Shown piece after piece: positions 24,859-36,018 of a stretch of DNA of 64,000 nt. A program made the translations under genes and the position numbers. How positions within the stretch are numbered: the first letter of the stretch is position 1; every line of letters starts with the position of its first letter. Origin of the DNA: Ehretia macrophylla (Eukaryota > Streptophyta > Magnoliopsida > Boraginales > Ehretiaceae); NCBI GenBank assembly GCA_037974665.1, contig CM075775.1, forward strand, positions 36,730,152 to 36,794,151, written 5' to 3'. The notes under the pieces are model-generated. The model saw only the letters and a program-made list of their open reading frames with translations, was not told the DNA's origin and made no database searches.

Positions 24859-24863
24859 ATTTC
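24859..24863. repeat. Target-site duplication ATTTC, left of the Tekay element
   Basis: Matches ATTTC at 34894-34898. Deleting the element and one copy joins GAGCTCGGTC-ATTTC-GGTACCC in the LARD internal domain. Confidence 0.95.
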
Positions 24864-27355
24864 TGTCACGCCCCGACCCAACCCCCAAGCTAAAGGTTAA
24901 GTCCGGACCCGACACACGGACAGAGTCTCCCCTGTACCGTGGACATTCTAAAACCTGTAAACACTTAAACAAAGTCCCAACAATACAATACAAGCTTTTC
25001 TTAAATAAACAACCAAGTTCTAAGGCCATCCGAGCCTTATGGTACACAATAGTTCCAAAACACACAAGCATGCGAGAACTTATTATCAACATAGTTTTAT
25101 AATCATGACATTCTAGGAAATCAATTAAACATAATTGGAAGACCAAACATTTCTACTTTAAGTCATTCACTCCCAAGCAAGCAAAGCGAATAGAAGTAGA
25201 TTATAAGTTATTACAGTTCATAGGCTTTCAAAGCTACAACACAACCAACTAGTCTTCAACTTATATAACAAGCATATACATAGCCCTTGGGCTACAAAAT
25301 AGTACATAAAGTAATCAGATGAATCTTCCACATAGCAGCAATTCATTAACCACCTCAAACTATCAGGCACAGCAACTAAGGTAAAGGCTCAATCTGAACT
25401 TCTTCTTCCTTAACTAAATCAACAAGCTGGGGATCACCCTCAGCGTCTCCTGAAACAGATATCGAGGTATGAGCAACCACTGTTGCCCAGTGAGGGATAT
25501 AGTCCCGGGGCGTGCAATGCAACAGATAAAACAATTATACAACAATATCACTTAGACAATTAAAGGAACAATGATAACTTAAATAACCACACATTTAAAA
25601 GGATACATTTCAACAATCCCCTATACACCAATCTTCACTGGTCTTCAATCACGATCCACGAACCACGAGCACGATCACGATAAGCCGGCATAACCCCAAT
25701 CACTCCAGTGGGTGTACTCCGGATGTACCCCGAATCCTACGACCCAACATCCCCTGGCAATCTCCGGACCAGGCGAATGAGGGACTAGGGCACGGAGTTT
25801 GAATATCCACCGGCAAGCCCTCTGCCGCCCAGCCGATATTCAACACATCCGTCCCTGACACTATGGTTGCGCAACCACTATGCAATGCACTTAACGATGG
25901 CAAGTTAATAGCAATAATATAAGCATTAACACATATGAGGATCAACAAAGTAGGTTGAACTCGATGCAATCAGAATAGAACAATTATGTAAGCAATTATG
26001 CAGTTTTGCAAAGAGACATTACAAAATAACCATAGAATTATACCAAAAGCTCCAAATCAACTTAATATCACATATAAACACTCAAGAAGTCATGCCGTGC
26101 GTTTAGAAGTGTGAGACAACCGAAATTACACTTAACCCCTTCATTTTACAAACTATTTCTCTTCCAAACCAAAGTTAATGATTTCATTTTCAAAGGAAAC
26201 TCTCCCAACCTTCTAACTAACCCTCAAGGTACCCTCTCAACCCTCTAACTCGTTCAAATGCCCGCGTTTACCCCGAAAGCCCCAAATTCCCTCTTATGGC
26301 TTTAAACTACACATACATTGTCCGGGCTTCAAACAAGGGATATCAAGGCATCTATAGCACCTAGGTAGCCTATGGATACTAGAATTGAAGCCCGAATCCA
26401 CCCGGATTCGCATTAACCCCAAAAGCCCCAAGTTAAAGTCGGCTATTTTCCATTTTTAAGCGATTTAAGGGCAATGCAAGTGCACGGGGCTATTAGGTTA
26501 TCTTCACTAGCACCTAAGGCATCTATTAGAAGCATTAAATCAAGCTAATTCGAGCAATTACACAAAACCCTAGAAAAAAAATGTCACTATTCACCCTAAA
26601 AATCAAACTAACGATTCTAACCGTTTAAATTGCGAAACGACGGTTCAAATGTGTTCTCTAGCATTCATATAGATGGTATATTAGTATAGATAACAATTAC
26701 AATGGCATATAATCATATTTTCAACAAATCAAGAAATGAGCAACTATTTAAAAATGCAAAAACAAGTCGTGAAATCCCTCACCAATGCGCGTAGGAGCCT
26801 CTAGGAAGCTTGCACACACCCTAATCTAGTTGCTCTAGGCTTGGAGTGGCTTGAATCGAAGAGTTGAAGAGCAAAAATGGTTTTTCCTCACTGTTTGCTG
26901 CTGTCGGCCAGCTCCTGCTCCAATTTCAGCTTTTATTTTTTTTTTCTTTGTTATCTAATGAGCTAAATAAGGTTATTTAATGATTGGCTAAGGTGGGGTC
27001 TTGATTGGGTGCTTATGTGGCTTCTAAAATGTGCGTAGTAAGCTTAAAAACGAGCCTAAGGTGAAACATGTGTGCTAGTTAATTAAATCTTTAAGTTAGT
27101 TACGTAACACTATTCATTCAACTACAAAAGTCATTTTCTAAACGAGCTCTCCTATCGCCTCTAGCTCAAATGTACATTTTTCTCATTACTTTAATAATTA
27201 ATATGATTTAATAAAAATGCTAATTAACTAATAGGAGGCAATTTAAAAATGGAGTGAATAGTAGTCATAAAAGTCAGTTAGTAAGGCACAGAAATAAATG
27301 CGCAAACAAGGGATGCAACAGTAATTAAATGCATTGCTAAATCTCGGGCGTCACA
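24864..27355 (-). repeat. 3' LTR (in sense) of the Tekay element, 2492 bp
   Basis: Bounded by TGTCACGCCCCGACCC at 24864 and CGGGCGTCACA at 27355. It includes a poly-T/A run near 26931-26947 and the blocks shared with the LARD LTR (25705-25748, about 25820-25830 and 25934-25956). Its innermost 78 bp are also translated as the last 25 codons and stop of the gag-pol frame. Confidence 0.96.
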
Positions 27356-30300
27356 TCCTCTCCCCCTTAATCTAATTGCGTCCACGCAATTCTTACATGA
27401 TTCGGTGAATAACTCTAGATACCGTTCCCGCATCTGATCCTCTCTTTCCCACGTCGCATCCTCTACTCCGTGATGATCCCACAGAACTTTAACCATCGGA
27501 ATGCTTTTAGTCCTCAGCTCCTGAACTTTCTGATCAACAATTCGAAGAGGTTTCTCAGTGTAGGTCAAAGTTTCACTGATCTTTAGCGGTTCCGGCTCAA
27601 GTATGTGAGAGGGATCTGGCTGATACTTCCGAAGCATAGAAACATGGAATACATCATGAATTCTGCCCAGACTGGGAGGTAAAGCTAGACGGTAAGCCAA
27701 ATCACCAACAGTTTCAGTTATCTCAAATGGTCCCACATATCGAGGACTGAGTTTACCTCCTTTACCATGCCGAATCAACCCCTTGCGAGGAGAAATCTTC
27801 AGAAATACTCGATCCCCTACAGTAAATTTCAGATCACGACGGCGTCTATCTGCATAACTCTTTTGCTGACTCTGAGCTGTAAGGATTCTTTTCCTGATAA
27901 GCTGCACATGATCAATCATTTTGTTCATTTCAGGTAAGAGAGTAGGGTCGATAGTCTTCATTTCACCAACATCATCCCAGTAGAGAGGAGACCGACATTT
28001 ACGCCCATAAAGTGCCTCATAAGGTGCCATACCAATAGTAGCTTGATAACTATTGTTGTAGGCGAACTCTGCTAGTGGCAAATACTTCTCCCAACTCTTA
28101 CTGAAGTCCAGAATACAAGCCCGCAACATATCCTCGAGGATTAAGATAGTTCTCTCGGATTGACCATCTGTCTGAGGATGATAAGCTGTACTGAAACTCA
28201 AAGTCGTGCCCAAAGCTTTCTGAATCTTCTGCCAGAACTGAGATGTGAATCTGGGATCTCTATCTGACACGATACTCTTTGGAATTCCATGAAGTCGGAC
28301 AACATTCTCAATATACAACTCTACCAGTTTATCAAGAGAATCAGACTTCTTTTTAGCAATAAAATGAGAAGTCTTGGTCAGTCTATCCACAATAACCCAG
28401 ACTGAGTCATTACCCCTCGAAGACCTCGGTAAATCTGATACGAAATCCATAGTAATATGATCCCATTTCCAAACAGGAATAGCCAAAGGCTGCAACAACC
28501 CTGCAGGTCTCTGATGTTCTGCTTTAACTTTCTGGCAAGTAAGACATCGGGCAACATAGTCAGCAATTTCTCTCTTCATATTATTCCACCAGAAATTCTG
28601 CTTTAAATCTTTATACATTTTCGTACTGCCTGGATGGATAGTATATCGAGAACTGTGTGCCTCAGCAAGAATATCCTTCTTTAGAGTTGGATCATTCGGA
28701 ATACAGATTCTACCCTTGAATTTAAGAATACCATCGTCGTGCAGTTTGAAATCCGACTCTCCCCCTTTATAATTCTCTAAGACTTTCAACAATTGAAGAT
28801 CAGCCTGTTGAGCTTCTCGAATCCTGGATAACAACAGAGATTGAATCTGCAAACTTGCAAATTGAATACCAGAATTTGAAGTACTAGGCTTCCATAAGCA
28901 TAATTCTTCCATGAATTCCCAATTCTTGATAATTAAGCTCGCAACAGTAGCCTTTCGGCTCAAAGCATCAGTAACAATATTGGCCTTACCTGGAAGATAG
29001 TTAATGGTGCAGTTATAGTCCTCAAGTAGTTCCAGCCAACGCCTCTTCCTCATGTTCAACTCTTTCTGTGAAAACAGATATTTCAAGCTCTTATGATCTG
29101 TAAAGATTTCAAACTTGTTGCCCCAGAGATAATGACGCCACTTCTTTAATGCAAGAATGATAGCTGCAAGCTCAAGATCATGAGTCGGATAGTTAAGTTC
29201 ATAAGGTTTCAGTTTCCTGGAAGCATAAGCAATAACCCTGCCATTCTGCATCAATACACAACCCAGACCTTCCTTCGAAGCATCACTATAGATCACTAGA
29301 TTATCATAACCCTCAGGTAAAGCAAGAATAGGAGCTGTAGTCAATCTCTTCTTCAATTCCTGGAAGCTGGCCTCACATTTATCATTCCAGTCAAATACTG
29401 TTTTCTTCTTAATAAGCTGAGTTAAAGGCCCTGCAATCTTAGAGAAATCCTTGACAAACCTCCGATAATACCCAGCTAACCCAAGGAAGCTACGAATTTC
29501 CGTGACAGTTTCAGGTCGTTTCCAAGATAACACAACTTCAATCTTCGCTGGATCAACAGAAATACCATCATGCGAGATAATATGGCCAAGAAAAGCAACT
29601 TGCTTAAGCCAGAATTCACATTTGCTAAACTTTGCAAATAACTGATGCTCCTGAAGAGTCTGCAACACAATTCTGAGATGTTGTTCATGGTCCGCCTCAG
29701 ATTTAGAATAGACAAGGATATCATCAATAAATATGACCACAAATTGGTCCAGATAAGGACGGAATACCCTATGCATTAAGTCCATGAATGCGGCGGGAGC
29801 ATTAGTAAGACCAAACGGTAAGACAACAAACTCATAATGGCCATATCGAGTTCTGAAAGCAGTTTTAGGAACATCATCTTTCTTTATCCTCAGCTGATAA
29901 TAACCCTGCCTCAAATCAAATTTAGAGAATACCCTGGCGCCTTGCAACTGATCAAACAACTCTTCGATTAAAGGCAAAGGATATTTATTTTTGATGGTTA
30001 CCTGATTAAGACCCCGATAATCAATGCATAGGCGAAGTGATCCGTCTTTCTTTTTAACGAATAGGACTGGCGCACCCCAAGGCGAAGAACTCGGCTGAAT
30101 GAATCCCTTCTCAAGCAAGCCCTGTAATTGAACTTTCAATTCCTGCAACTCAGGTGGAGCCATTCTGTATGGAGTCCTGGAGATAGGTGAAGTCCCCGGC
30201 AATAAATCAATCATGAACTCTATCTCTCTATCAGGCGGTAACCCAGGTAATTCCTCAGGAAAGACCCCCGGAAATTCTCTCACGATAGGTACATTATTCA

Positions 30301-32050
30301 ATTTCAATTGATCCCCAGGTTGATTAATCAAATATGCAAGATAAGCCTCACAACCCTTGCTCAATAATTTAGATGCCCTAATAGAAGAAATAATAGGAGT
30401 TCCGGTAGATTTTCTACTACCAACTATTTTAAGTACAGGCTGGTCAGGCATTTCTAGATACACAATCTTCTTTCTACAATCAAGCTGGGCATAATATTTA
30501 CTTAGCCAGTCCATCCCCAATATAATTTCAAAGTCATTGAAGGGTAGGATAATCAAATCAGCAGGAAAAACACGACCCTCAATAAATATACTACATGCTC
30601 TGCAAATAGATCTAGTAACAAACTTCGGACCCATAGGAGTATAAACCACAATCTCATGCAACAGTTTATCATGTTTCAATTTAGCATTTTGTGCACAAGT
30701 AGGAGTAATAAAAGAATGCGAAGCCCCGGAATCAATTAAAACCTTAACTGATTGATCATTAAGAAGAAAAATACCTTCTACCACAGCGGTAGTATCCAGA
30801 AGCTCCTCAGCATCCAAAGCAAATACACGGGCCTGTCCTCGTGGTGGTGGTGCTGCAGCTGGTGCCCTGGTCTGAGAGTTTTGAGCTGATGTCTGACCCC
30901 TAGGGTTCTTAAATTTCTGACAGTCTTTAACCCTGTGCTGATCACTGCCGCAACCTGTACACTTGTTATGTTTCTTCCAACAAACATCCTCAGTGTGGCC
31001 CTGACGCTGACAGAAGCTGTACTGCTGGTGACGTCTTGCAACAGTGCCTCCTGAAGGAGCTCTGTAAGTAGAGGTAGCTGAACTACCCTGCTGCGAACGG
31101 GAAACTGCTGGACGGAACTGACTCTGAGTCTGACTCTGGACTGGTCGTGCCTGAGTCTGAGTAGGCCCGGTGTAACTCTGAGTCTGCCTCGGCTGTGAAC
31201 TCTGCCCAACTGATACAGCCTGCCCCTGGTACCCTTGACTCTGAGACTGAAACCGTTTACTCGATTGACTGGTCTCGGCTAACACATCGGCCTTCCGTTT
31301 CTCATATCTCGAGGCAGCTCGGACTACTGCAGCATAGTTAGGAAAATCATTTGAAGACAAGTTCAGCATAATATCTCTCCTCAAACCCAGGATGAACCTC
31401 TGAATCTTCATGTCCTCCGGCTGAATTAAAGCTGGTGCATAATGGGAAAGCCAGGTAAAAGTAGCCTCGTATTGATCTACCGTCATACTTCCCTGCTTCA
31501 AGTTTATGAACTCTGTTTGTCGCCTCTCGCGGGCAACTACCGATATATACTTGTCTCGAAATTCCCGGACAAAGTCAGCCCATGAATGATGAACTCCCTT
31601 AGCTCCCCATTTCTCACTGATGGTATTCCACCAATCTTCAGCATCACCCTCGAGAAGGAAAGTAGTATAAGTAATCTTCCTGTCATCATGGCACTCCAGT
31701 ATTGCTGCCACTCTCTCAAACTTCCTTAACCACATCTCAGCTTTCATATCGTCCGGCTCCCCAAAGAAAGTATAGGCCCCATGATGTATAAACCGATCAT
31801 ACAGATTACCTCCGGTAGGGCCACTACCTCCGGCTCTCGCAGTCTGATTACCTCCAACGACCCCTGGCTGACCCTGTTGTGTAACAAACTGGGCGATAGT
31901 GTTCATAGCAGTGGCCATCGTGGCCAAGATCTGTGCAGTGCTCGGTTCTTGAACCTGCGGTGCATTTTCGGCCACCTCAGCTTCTTGCCCATGAACCCCC
32001 TCGGGTTCTCCACCAACATTCGGATTATCAGCACGACGGCGAGGCCCCAT
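27278..32050 (-). CDS. Gag-pol polyprotein of the Tekay-type chromovirus
   Basis: A single uninterrupted frame of 1590 codons encodes the element's coat protein and enzymes for cytoplasmic reverse transcription and nuclear integration. Domains by residue: retrotransposon gag about 90-255 ([16 protein letters not shown]); CCHC zinc knuckle [14 protein letters not shown] 364-377; aspartic protease with DSGA 440-443; reverse transcriptase about 640-830 with [10 protein letters not shown] and catalytic FIDD 774-777 (many families have YVDD); RNase H about 915-1035 with YSDAS 921-925 and FTDHKS 983-988; integrase zinc finger H1132, H1139, C1169, C1172; core D1197, SDRD 1262-1265 and E1299 fitting D,D,E; GPF module around 1440; chromodomain-like tail about 1517-1548 ([18 protein letters not shown]). 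The start MGPRRR lies about 350 bp after the 5' LTR. No inactivating change is seen. The last 25 codons lie in the LTR. Confidence 0.96.
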   Translation of the reverse strand: MGPRRRADNPNVGGEPEGVHGQEAEVAENAPQVQEPSTAQILATMATAMNTIAQFVTQQGQPGVVGGNQTARAGGSGPTGGNLYDRFIHHGAYTFFGEPDDMKAEMWLRKFERVAAILECHDDRKITYTTFLLEGDAEDWWNTISEKWGAKGVHHSWADFVREFRDKYISVVARERRQTEFINLKQGSMTVDQYEATFTWLSHYAPALIQPEDMKIQRFILGLRRDIMLNLSSNDFPNYAAVVRAASRYEKRKADVLAETSQSSKRFQSQSQGYQGQAVSVGQSSQPRQTQSYTGPTQTQARPVQSQTQSQFRPAVSRSQQGSSATSTYRAPSGGTVARRHQQYSFCQRQGHTEDVCWKKHNKCTGCGSDQHRVKDCQKFKNPRGQTSAQNSQTRAPAAAPPPRGQARVFALDAEELLDTTAVVEGIFLLNDQSVKVLIDSGASHSFITPTCAQNAKLKHDKLLHEIVVYTPMGPKFVTRSICRACSIFIEGRVFPADLIILPFNDFEIILGMDWLSKYYAQLDCRKKIVYLEMPDQPVLKIVGSRKSTGTPIISSIRASKLLSKGCEAYLAYLINQPGDQLKLNNVPIVREFPGVFPEELPGLPPDREIEFMIDLLPGTSPISRTPYRMAPPELQELKVQLQGLLEKGFIQPSSSPWGAPVLFVKKKDGSLRLCIDYRGLNQVTIKNKYPLPLIEELFDQLQGARVFSKFDLRQGYYQLRIKKDDVPKTAFRTRYGHYEFVVLPFGLTNAPAAFMDLMHRVFRPYLDQFVVIFIDDILVYSKSEADHEQHLRIVLQTLQEHQLFAKFSKCEFWLKQVAFLGHIISHDGISVDPAKIEVVLSWKRPETVTEIRSFLGLAGYYRRFVKDFSKIAGPLTQLIKKKTVFDWNDKCEASFQELKKRLTTAPILALPEGYDNLVIYSDASKEGLGCVLMQNGRVIAYASRKLKPYELNYPTHDLELAAIILALKKWRHYLWGNKFEIFTDHKSLKYLFSQKELNMRKRRWLELLEDYNCTINYLPGKANIVTDALSRKATVASLIIKNWEFMEELCLWKPSTSNSGIQFASLQIQSLLLSRIREAQQADLQLLKVLENYKGGESDFKLHDDGILKFKGRICIPNDPTLKKDILAEAHSSRYTIHPGSTKMYKDLKQNFWWNNMKREIADYVARCLTCQKVKAEHQRPAGLLQPLAIPVWKWDHITMDFVSDLPRSSRGNDSVWVIVDRLTKTSHFIAKKKSDSLDKLVELYIENVVRLHGIPKSIVSDRDPRFTSQFWQKIQKALGTTLSFSTAYHPQTDGQSERTILILEDMLRACILDFSKSWEKYLPLAEFAYNNSYQATIGMAPYEALYGRKCRSPLYWDDVGEMKTIDPTLLPEMNKMIDHVQLIRKRILTAQSQQKSYADRRRRDLKFTVGDRVFLKISPRKGLIRHGKGGKLSPRYVGPFEITETVGDLAYRLALPPSLGRIHDVFHVSMLRKYQPDPSHILEPEPLKISETLTYTEKPLRIVDQKVQELRTKSIPMVKVLWDHHGVEDATWEREDQMRERYLELFTESCKNCVDAIRLRGRGCDARDLAMHLITVASLVCAFISVPY
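27356..27372 (-). other. Polypurine tract of the Tekay element
   Basis: In sense GATTAAGGGGGAGAGGA, directly before the 3' LTR: the usual primer site for plus-strand DNA synthesis. It is also translated as part of IRLRGRG near the polyprotein C-terminus. Confidence 0.9.
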
Positions 32051-32402
32051 CTCGAATAGCTAGAATGCAAAGTGTTATGACAGGTATATATATGTATATA
32101 TGCAATTTATAAGTAAACACATAAAGAAAAGTGCAATTAGATTCACATAAAGTCAGGTACATAGAAGTTCAAATAAATATTCCACATTCTTGAAGTACAC
32201 ATAAATCACTAGATCATACTTGACATTCTAGACTCTTGATATTCCATTTCCATGCTAGCATGTTCATTCCTTATTCAAATTTCACTTAGGTCAATCAAAA
32301 TCAAGGACTCATGTATTCACAAAGTCACATAACAAATCTCTATCCACAGACCGAGAAATTTAACCCGGCTTCATGCAATCTATAGCTCTGATACCACTTA
32401 AA
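32051..32402 (-). other. Untranslated leader of the Tekay element
   Basis: About 350 bp between the 5' LTR and the gag start, holding the primer site at its LTR end. No ORF of note is present. Packaging and dimerisation signals usually lie here, but none can be recognised by sequence. Confidence 0.75.
32385..32396 (-). other. Initiator-Met tRNA primer binding site of the Tekay element
   Basis: In sense TGGTATCAGAGC, six bases after the 5' LTR; an exact match to the common plant Ty3/gypsy and Ty1/copia primer site. Confidence 0.93.
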
Positions 32403-34893
32403 TGTCACGCCCCGACCCAACCCCCAAGCTAAAGGTTAAGTCCGGACCCGACACACGGACAGAGTCTCCCCTGTACCGTGGACATTCTAAAACCTGTAAA
32501 CACTTAAACAAAGTCCCAACAATACAATACAAGCTTTTCTTAAATAAACAACCAAGTTCTAAGGCCATCCGAGCCTTATGGTACACAATAGTTCCAAAAC
32601 ACACAAGCATGCGAGAACTTATTATCAACATAGTTTTATAATCATGACATTCTAGGAAATCAATTAAACATAATTGGAAGACCAAACATTTCTACTTTAA
32701 GTCATTCACTCCCAAGCAAGCAAAGCGAATAGAAGTAGATTATAAGTTATTATAGTTCATAGGCTTTCAAAGCTACAACACAACCAACTAGTCTTCAACT
32801 TATATAACAAGCATATACATAGCCCTTGGGCTACAAAATAGTACATAAAGTAATCAGATGAATCTTCCACATAGCAGCAATTCATTAACCACCTCAAACT
32901 ATCAGGCACAGCAACTAAGGTAAAGGCTCAATCTGAACTTCTTCTTCCTTAACTAAATCAACAAGCTGGGGATCACCCTCAGCGTCTCCTGAAACAGATA
33001 TCGAGGTATGAGCAACCACTGTTGCCCAGTGAGGGATATAGTCCCGGGGCGTGCAATGCAACAGATAAAACAATTATACAACAATATCACTTAGACAATT
33101 AAAGGAACAATGATAACTTAAATAACCACACATTTAAAAGGATACATTTCAACAATCCCCTATACACCAATCTTCACTGGTCTTCAATCACGATCCACGA
33201 ACCACGAGCACGATCACGATAAGCCGGCATAACCCCAATCACTCCAGTGGGTGTACTCCGGATGTACCCCGAATCCTACGACCCAACATCCCCTGGCAAT
33301 CTCCGGACCAGGCGAATGAGGGACTAGGGCACGGAGTTTGAATATCCACCGGCAAGCCCTCTGCCGCCCAGCCGATATTCAACACATCCGTCCCTGACAC
33401 TATGGTTGCGCAACCACTATGCAATGCACTTAACGATGGCAAGTTAATAGCAATAATATAAGCATTAACACATATGAGGATCAACAAAGTAGGTTGACCT
33501 CGATGCAATCAGAATAGAACAATTATGTAAGCAATTATGCAGTTTTGCAAAGAGACATTACAAAATAACCATAGAATTATACCAAAAGCTCCAAATCAAC
33601 TTAATATCACATATAAACACTCAAGAAGTCATGCCGTGCGTTTAGAAGTGTGAGACAACCGAAATTACACTTAACCCCTTCATTTTACAAACTATTTCTC
33701 TTCCAAACCAAAGTTAATGATTTCATTTTCAAAGGAAACTCTCCCAACCTTCTAACTAACCCTCAAGGTACCCTCTCAACCCTCTAACTCGTTCAAATGC
33801 CCGCGTTTACCCCGAAAGCCCCAAATTCCCTCTTATGGCTTTAAACTACACATACATTGTCCGGGCTTCAAACAAGGGATATCAAGGCATCTATAGCACC
33901 TAGGTAGCCTAACGATACTAGAATTGAAGCCCGAATCCACCCGGATTCGCATTAACCCCAAAAGTCCCAAGTTAAAGTCGGCTATTTTCCATTTTTAAGC
34001 GATTTAAGGGCAATGCAAGTGCACGGGGCTATTAGGTTATCTTCACTAGCACCTAAGGCATCTATTAGAAGCATTAAATCAAGCTAATTCGAGCAATTAC
34101 ACAAAACCCTAGAAAAAAACGTCACTATTCACCCTAAAAATCAAACTAACGATTCTAACCGTTTAAATTGCGAAATGACAGTTCAAATGTGTTCTCTAGC
34201 ATTCATATAGATGGTATATTAGTATAGATAACAATTACAATGGCATATAATCATATTTTCAACAAATCAAGAAATGAGCAACTATTTAAAAATGCAAAAA
34301 CAAGTCGTGAAATCCCTCACCAATGCGCGTAGGAGCCTCTAGGTAGCTTGTACACACCCTAATCTAGTTGCTCTAGGCTTGGAGTGGCTTGAATCGAAGA
34401 GTTGAAGAGCAAAAATGGTTTTTCCTCACTGTTTGCTGCTGTCGGCCAGCTCCTGCTCCAATTTCAGCTTTTATTTTTTTTTTCTTTGTTATCTAATGAG
34501 CTAAATAAGGTTATTTAATGATTGGCTAAGGTGGGGTCTTGATTGGGTGCTTATGTGGCTTCTAAAATGCGCGTAGTAAGCTTAAAAACGAGCCTAAGGT
34601 GAAACATGTGTGCTAGTTAATTAAATCTTTAAGTTAGTTACGTAACACTATTCATTCAACTACAAAAGTCATTTTCTAAACGAGCTCTCCTATCGCCTCT
34701 AGCTCAAATGTACATTTTTCTCATTACTTTAATAATTAATATGATTTAATAAAAATGCTAATTAACTAATAGGAGGCAATTTAAAAATGGAGTGAATAGT
34801 AGTCATAAAAGTCAGTTAGTAAGGCACATAAATAAATGCGCAAACAAGGGATGCAACAGTAATTAAATGCATGGCTAAATCTCAGGCGTCACA
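32403..34893 (-). repeat. 5' LTR (in sense) of the Tekay element, 2491 bp
   Basis: Near-identical to 24864-27355 at a constant offset of 7539 bp. Differences noted include TTATAGTTC for TTACAGTTC, GTTGACCTC for GTTGAACTC, CCTAACGATAC for CCTATGGATAC and one A lost from an A-run. The blocks shared with the LARD LTR are at 33244-33287 and about 33473-33495. Confidence 0.96.
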
Positions 34894-34898
34894 ATTTC
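34894..34898. repeat. Target-site duplication ATTTC, right of the Tekay element
   Basis: Partner of 24859-24863; the LARD internal sequence resumes with GGTACCC. Confidence 0.95.
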
Positions 34899-35910
34899 GG
34901 TACCCATTTATAGTCCTAGGATTGTTGTTGTACGGTCGGTAACCTAGTAGAGCATTGATATCACTTACATGGCGATGAACCCAGCTTAGTAACATTAATG
35001 TCGAAGATATATTGGCGGGCATTAAGTGTTTGAAGGAATGACTAGGTCACTAAATGAGTAGGACCATTGTCTTCTTAAGTATGACGTAACCTTGGATTGA
35101 GGTGAGTGGAATTTATTTGAGGTTGAAACTATTCACTTTAGGAGTTTTGGATAAGAGTTGAACTAGTGCAACATGATTAGTTTACCCATGCAATTTCGAT
35201 GGCAATTTGTTAGTGATACTTAATAAACCTTAGAATTCGAGTTTAATGAATCTCAACGGTCTTTCTCGTTGATTACGAGCGTGAAGGTTGACAAAGCCGG
35301 GAAAGGAGATTAGTGAATAAGAGCCTGTAATTGGGAGACTAGTCATTAGAAGATTTGCTAATCTAATGTACCTACGAGATAAGAAGGGCTATGATACCAT
35401 CGATGGATGACGATTTGAGGTGGGTTAGTTGTTTGGTGAGTTCTTCCTGAAAATAGAGTCGTATTGTGGAAATGACCCATAACATGTGTATGTCCTAGGT
35501 GTTAACAATTTTGAAGCTAGTTGATAGAATATGTAAATCTGATATAGACCTATCGTCTTGAAATTAGTGTATGTAACCATAAGATCGCGGTATTATTGTG
35601 ATATTCCTTTTGAGGTATAGATGCGAGATTGATACAACATGAGTCATGATTTTGGAGTTATTGTTATATTGTTAGAATACCGATGCAGCTTTGATGACTA
35701 TGTTTGGAGATTCTAACCTTAGTTAATGAACTCGACCTTAAGATCAATTGGAGAAAAGAGAGTTGTTTAAAGGAACGAACCGTAAACATAGGGGTCACAC
35801 CGAATTAAATGATTGGAGAAAGCTAGGAAGTGAATTCGTTGTGGTAAGAAAGATCACAGAGCAAAGGACGACCCGGAGTTGGAAAATAACAAGGGTCGGG
35901 ATCCGTTTAA

Positions 35911-36018
35911 ATGACCTTAACAAGTAAGAATAAATTTCGGGACGAAATTCTTTTAAGGAGGGGAGGATGTGAGGCCCGACCCCGAATAACGTGTCCTACC
36001 TCGATTTGCATGCCTTAG
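35911..36018 (+). pseudogene. Remnant of a pol C-terminal tail reading through the polypurine tract into the LTR
   Basis: An in-frame stretch reads KFRDEILLRRGGCEARPR at 35932-35985, with a stop just upstream (35908-35910) and one inside the LTR (36016-36018). FxDEILLRG-type endings directly before the 3' LTR are common in Ty3/gypsy polyproteins (recalled from family knowledge). The nested Tekay frame also runs through its polypurine tract into the LTR ([11 protein letters not shown]). I infer that the LARD lost the rest of its pol gene and kept this end because the tract itself is required. It is short, so chance cannot be excluded. Confidence 0.4.
35955..35967 (+). other. Polypurine tract of the LARD element
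   Basis: AAGGAGGGGAGGA immediately before the TGTGAGG start of the 3' LTR. Confidence 0.88.

Larger units (their letters stand above)
23124..24863 (+). other. LARD internal domain, left part; non-coding
   Basis: AT-rich sequence with stops in all frames and no ORF of note. It opens with a primer-site-like motif, and nothing after it resembles a retroelement protein. It ends at the ATTTC target duplication (24859-24863) of the nested Tekay element and continues at 34894. I see no other gene here. Confidence 0.8.
24864..34893 (-). mobile_element. Complete Tekay/Del-type Ty3-gypsy chromovirus (10,030 bp)
   Basis: On the minus strand it reads TGTGACGCCTGAG...GGGGCGTGACA, flanked by ATTTC. All parts are present: LTRs of 2491 bp (right, 5' in sense) and 2492 bp (left, 3' in sense), an exact tRNA-Met primer site, one open gag-pol frame and a polypurine tract. 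I counted about 14 substitutions and one indel between the LTRs, about 0.6 percent. At the often-used plant rate of 1.3e-8 per site per year this would be about 0.2 million years; the rate is an assumption. The Tekay assignment comes from the long LTRs, the single fused ORF and the C-terminal chromodomain-like segment. The element may still be competent. Confidence 0.95.
34894..35967 (+). other. LARD internal domain, right part; non-coding
   Basis: About 1.07 kb of AT-rich sequence with frequent stops, continuing 23124-24863. Apart from the short pol-tail remnant at its end I see no coding signal. It ends at the polypurine tract. Confidence 0.8.

Noticed and set aside
24805..25146. A 113-codon ORF at the LTR edge, partly repeated at 32398-32685.
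   Set aside because: It is a reading of the Tekay LTR end, crosses the element boundary at 24864 in one copy only, and shows no domain.
30778..31209. A 143-codon minus-strand ORF, and shorter ones at 28378, 29476 and 31537, within the gag-pol region.
   Set aside because: Out-of-frame shadows of the 1590-codon gag-pol frame, which has all the recognised domains.
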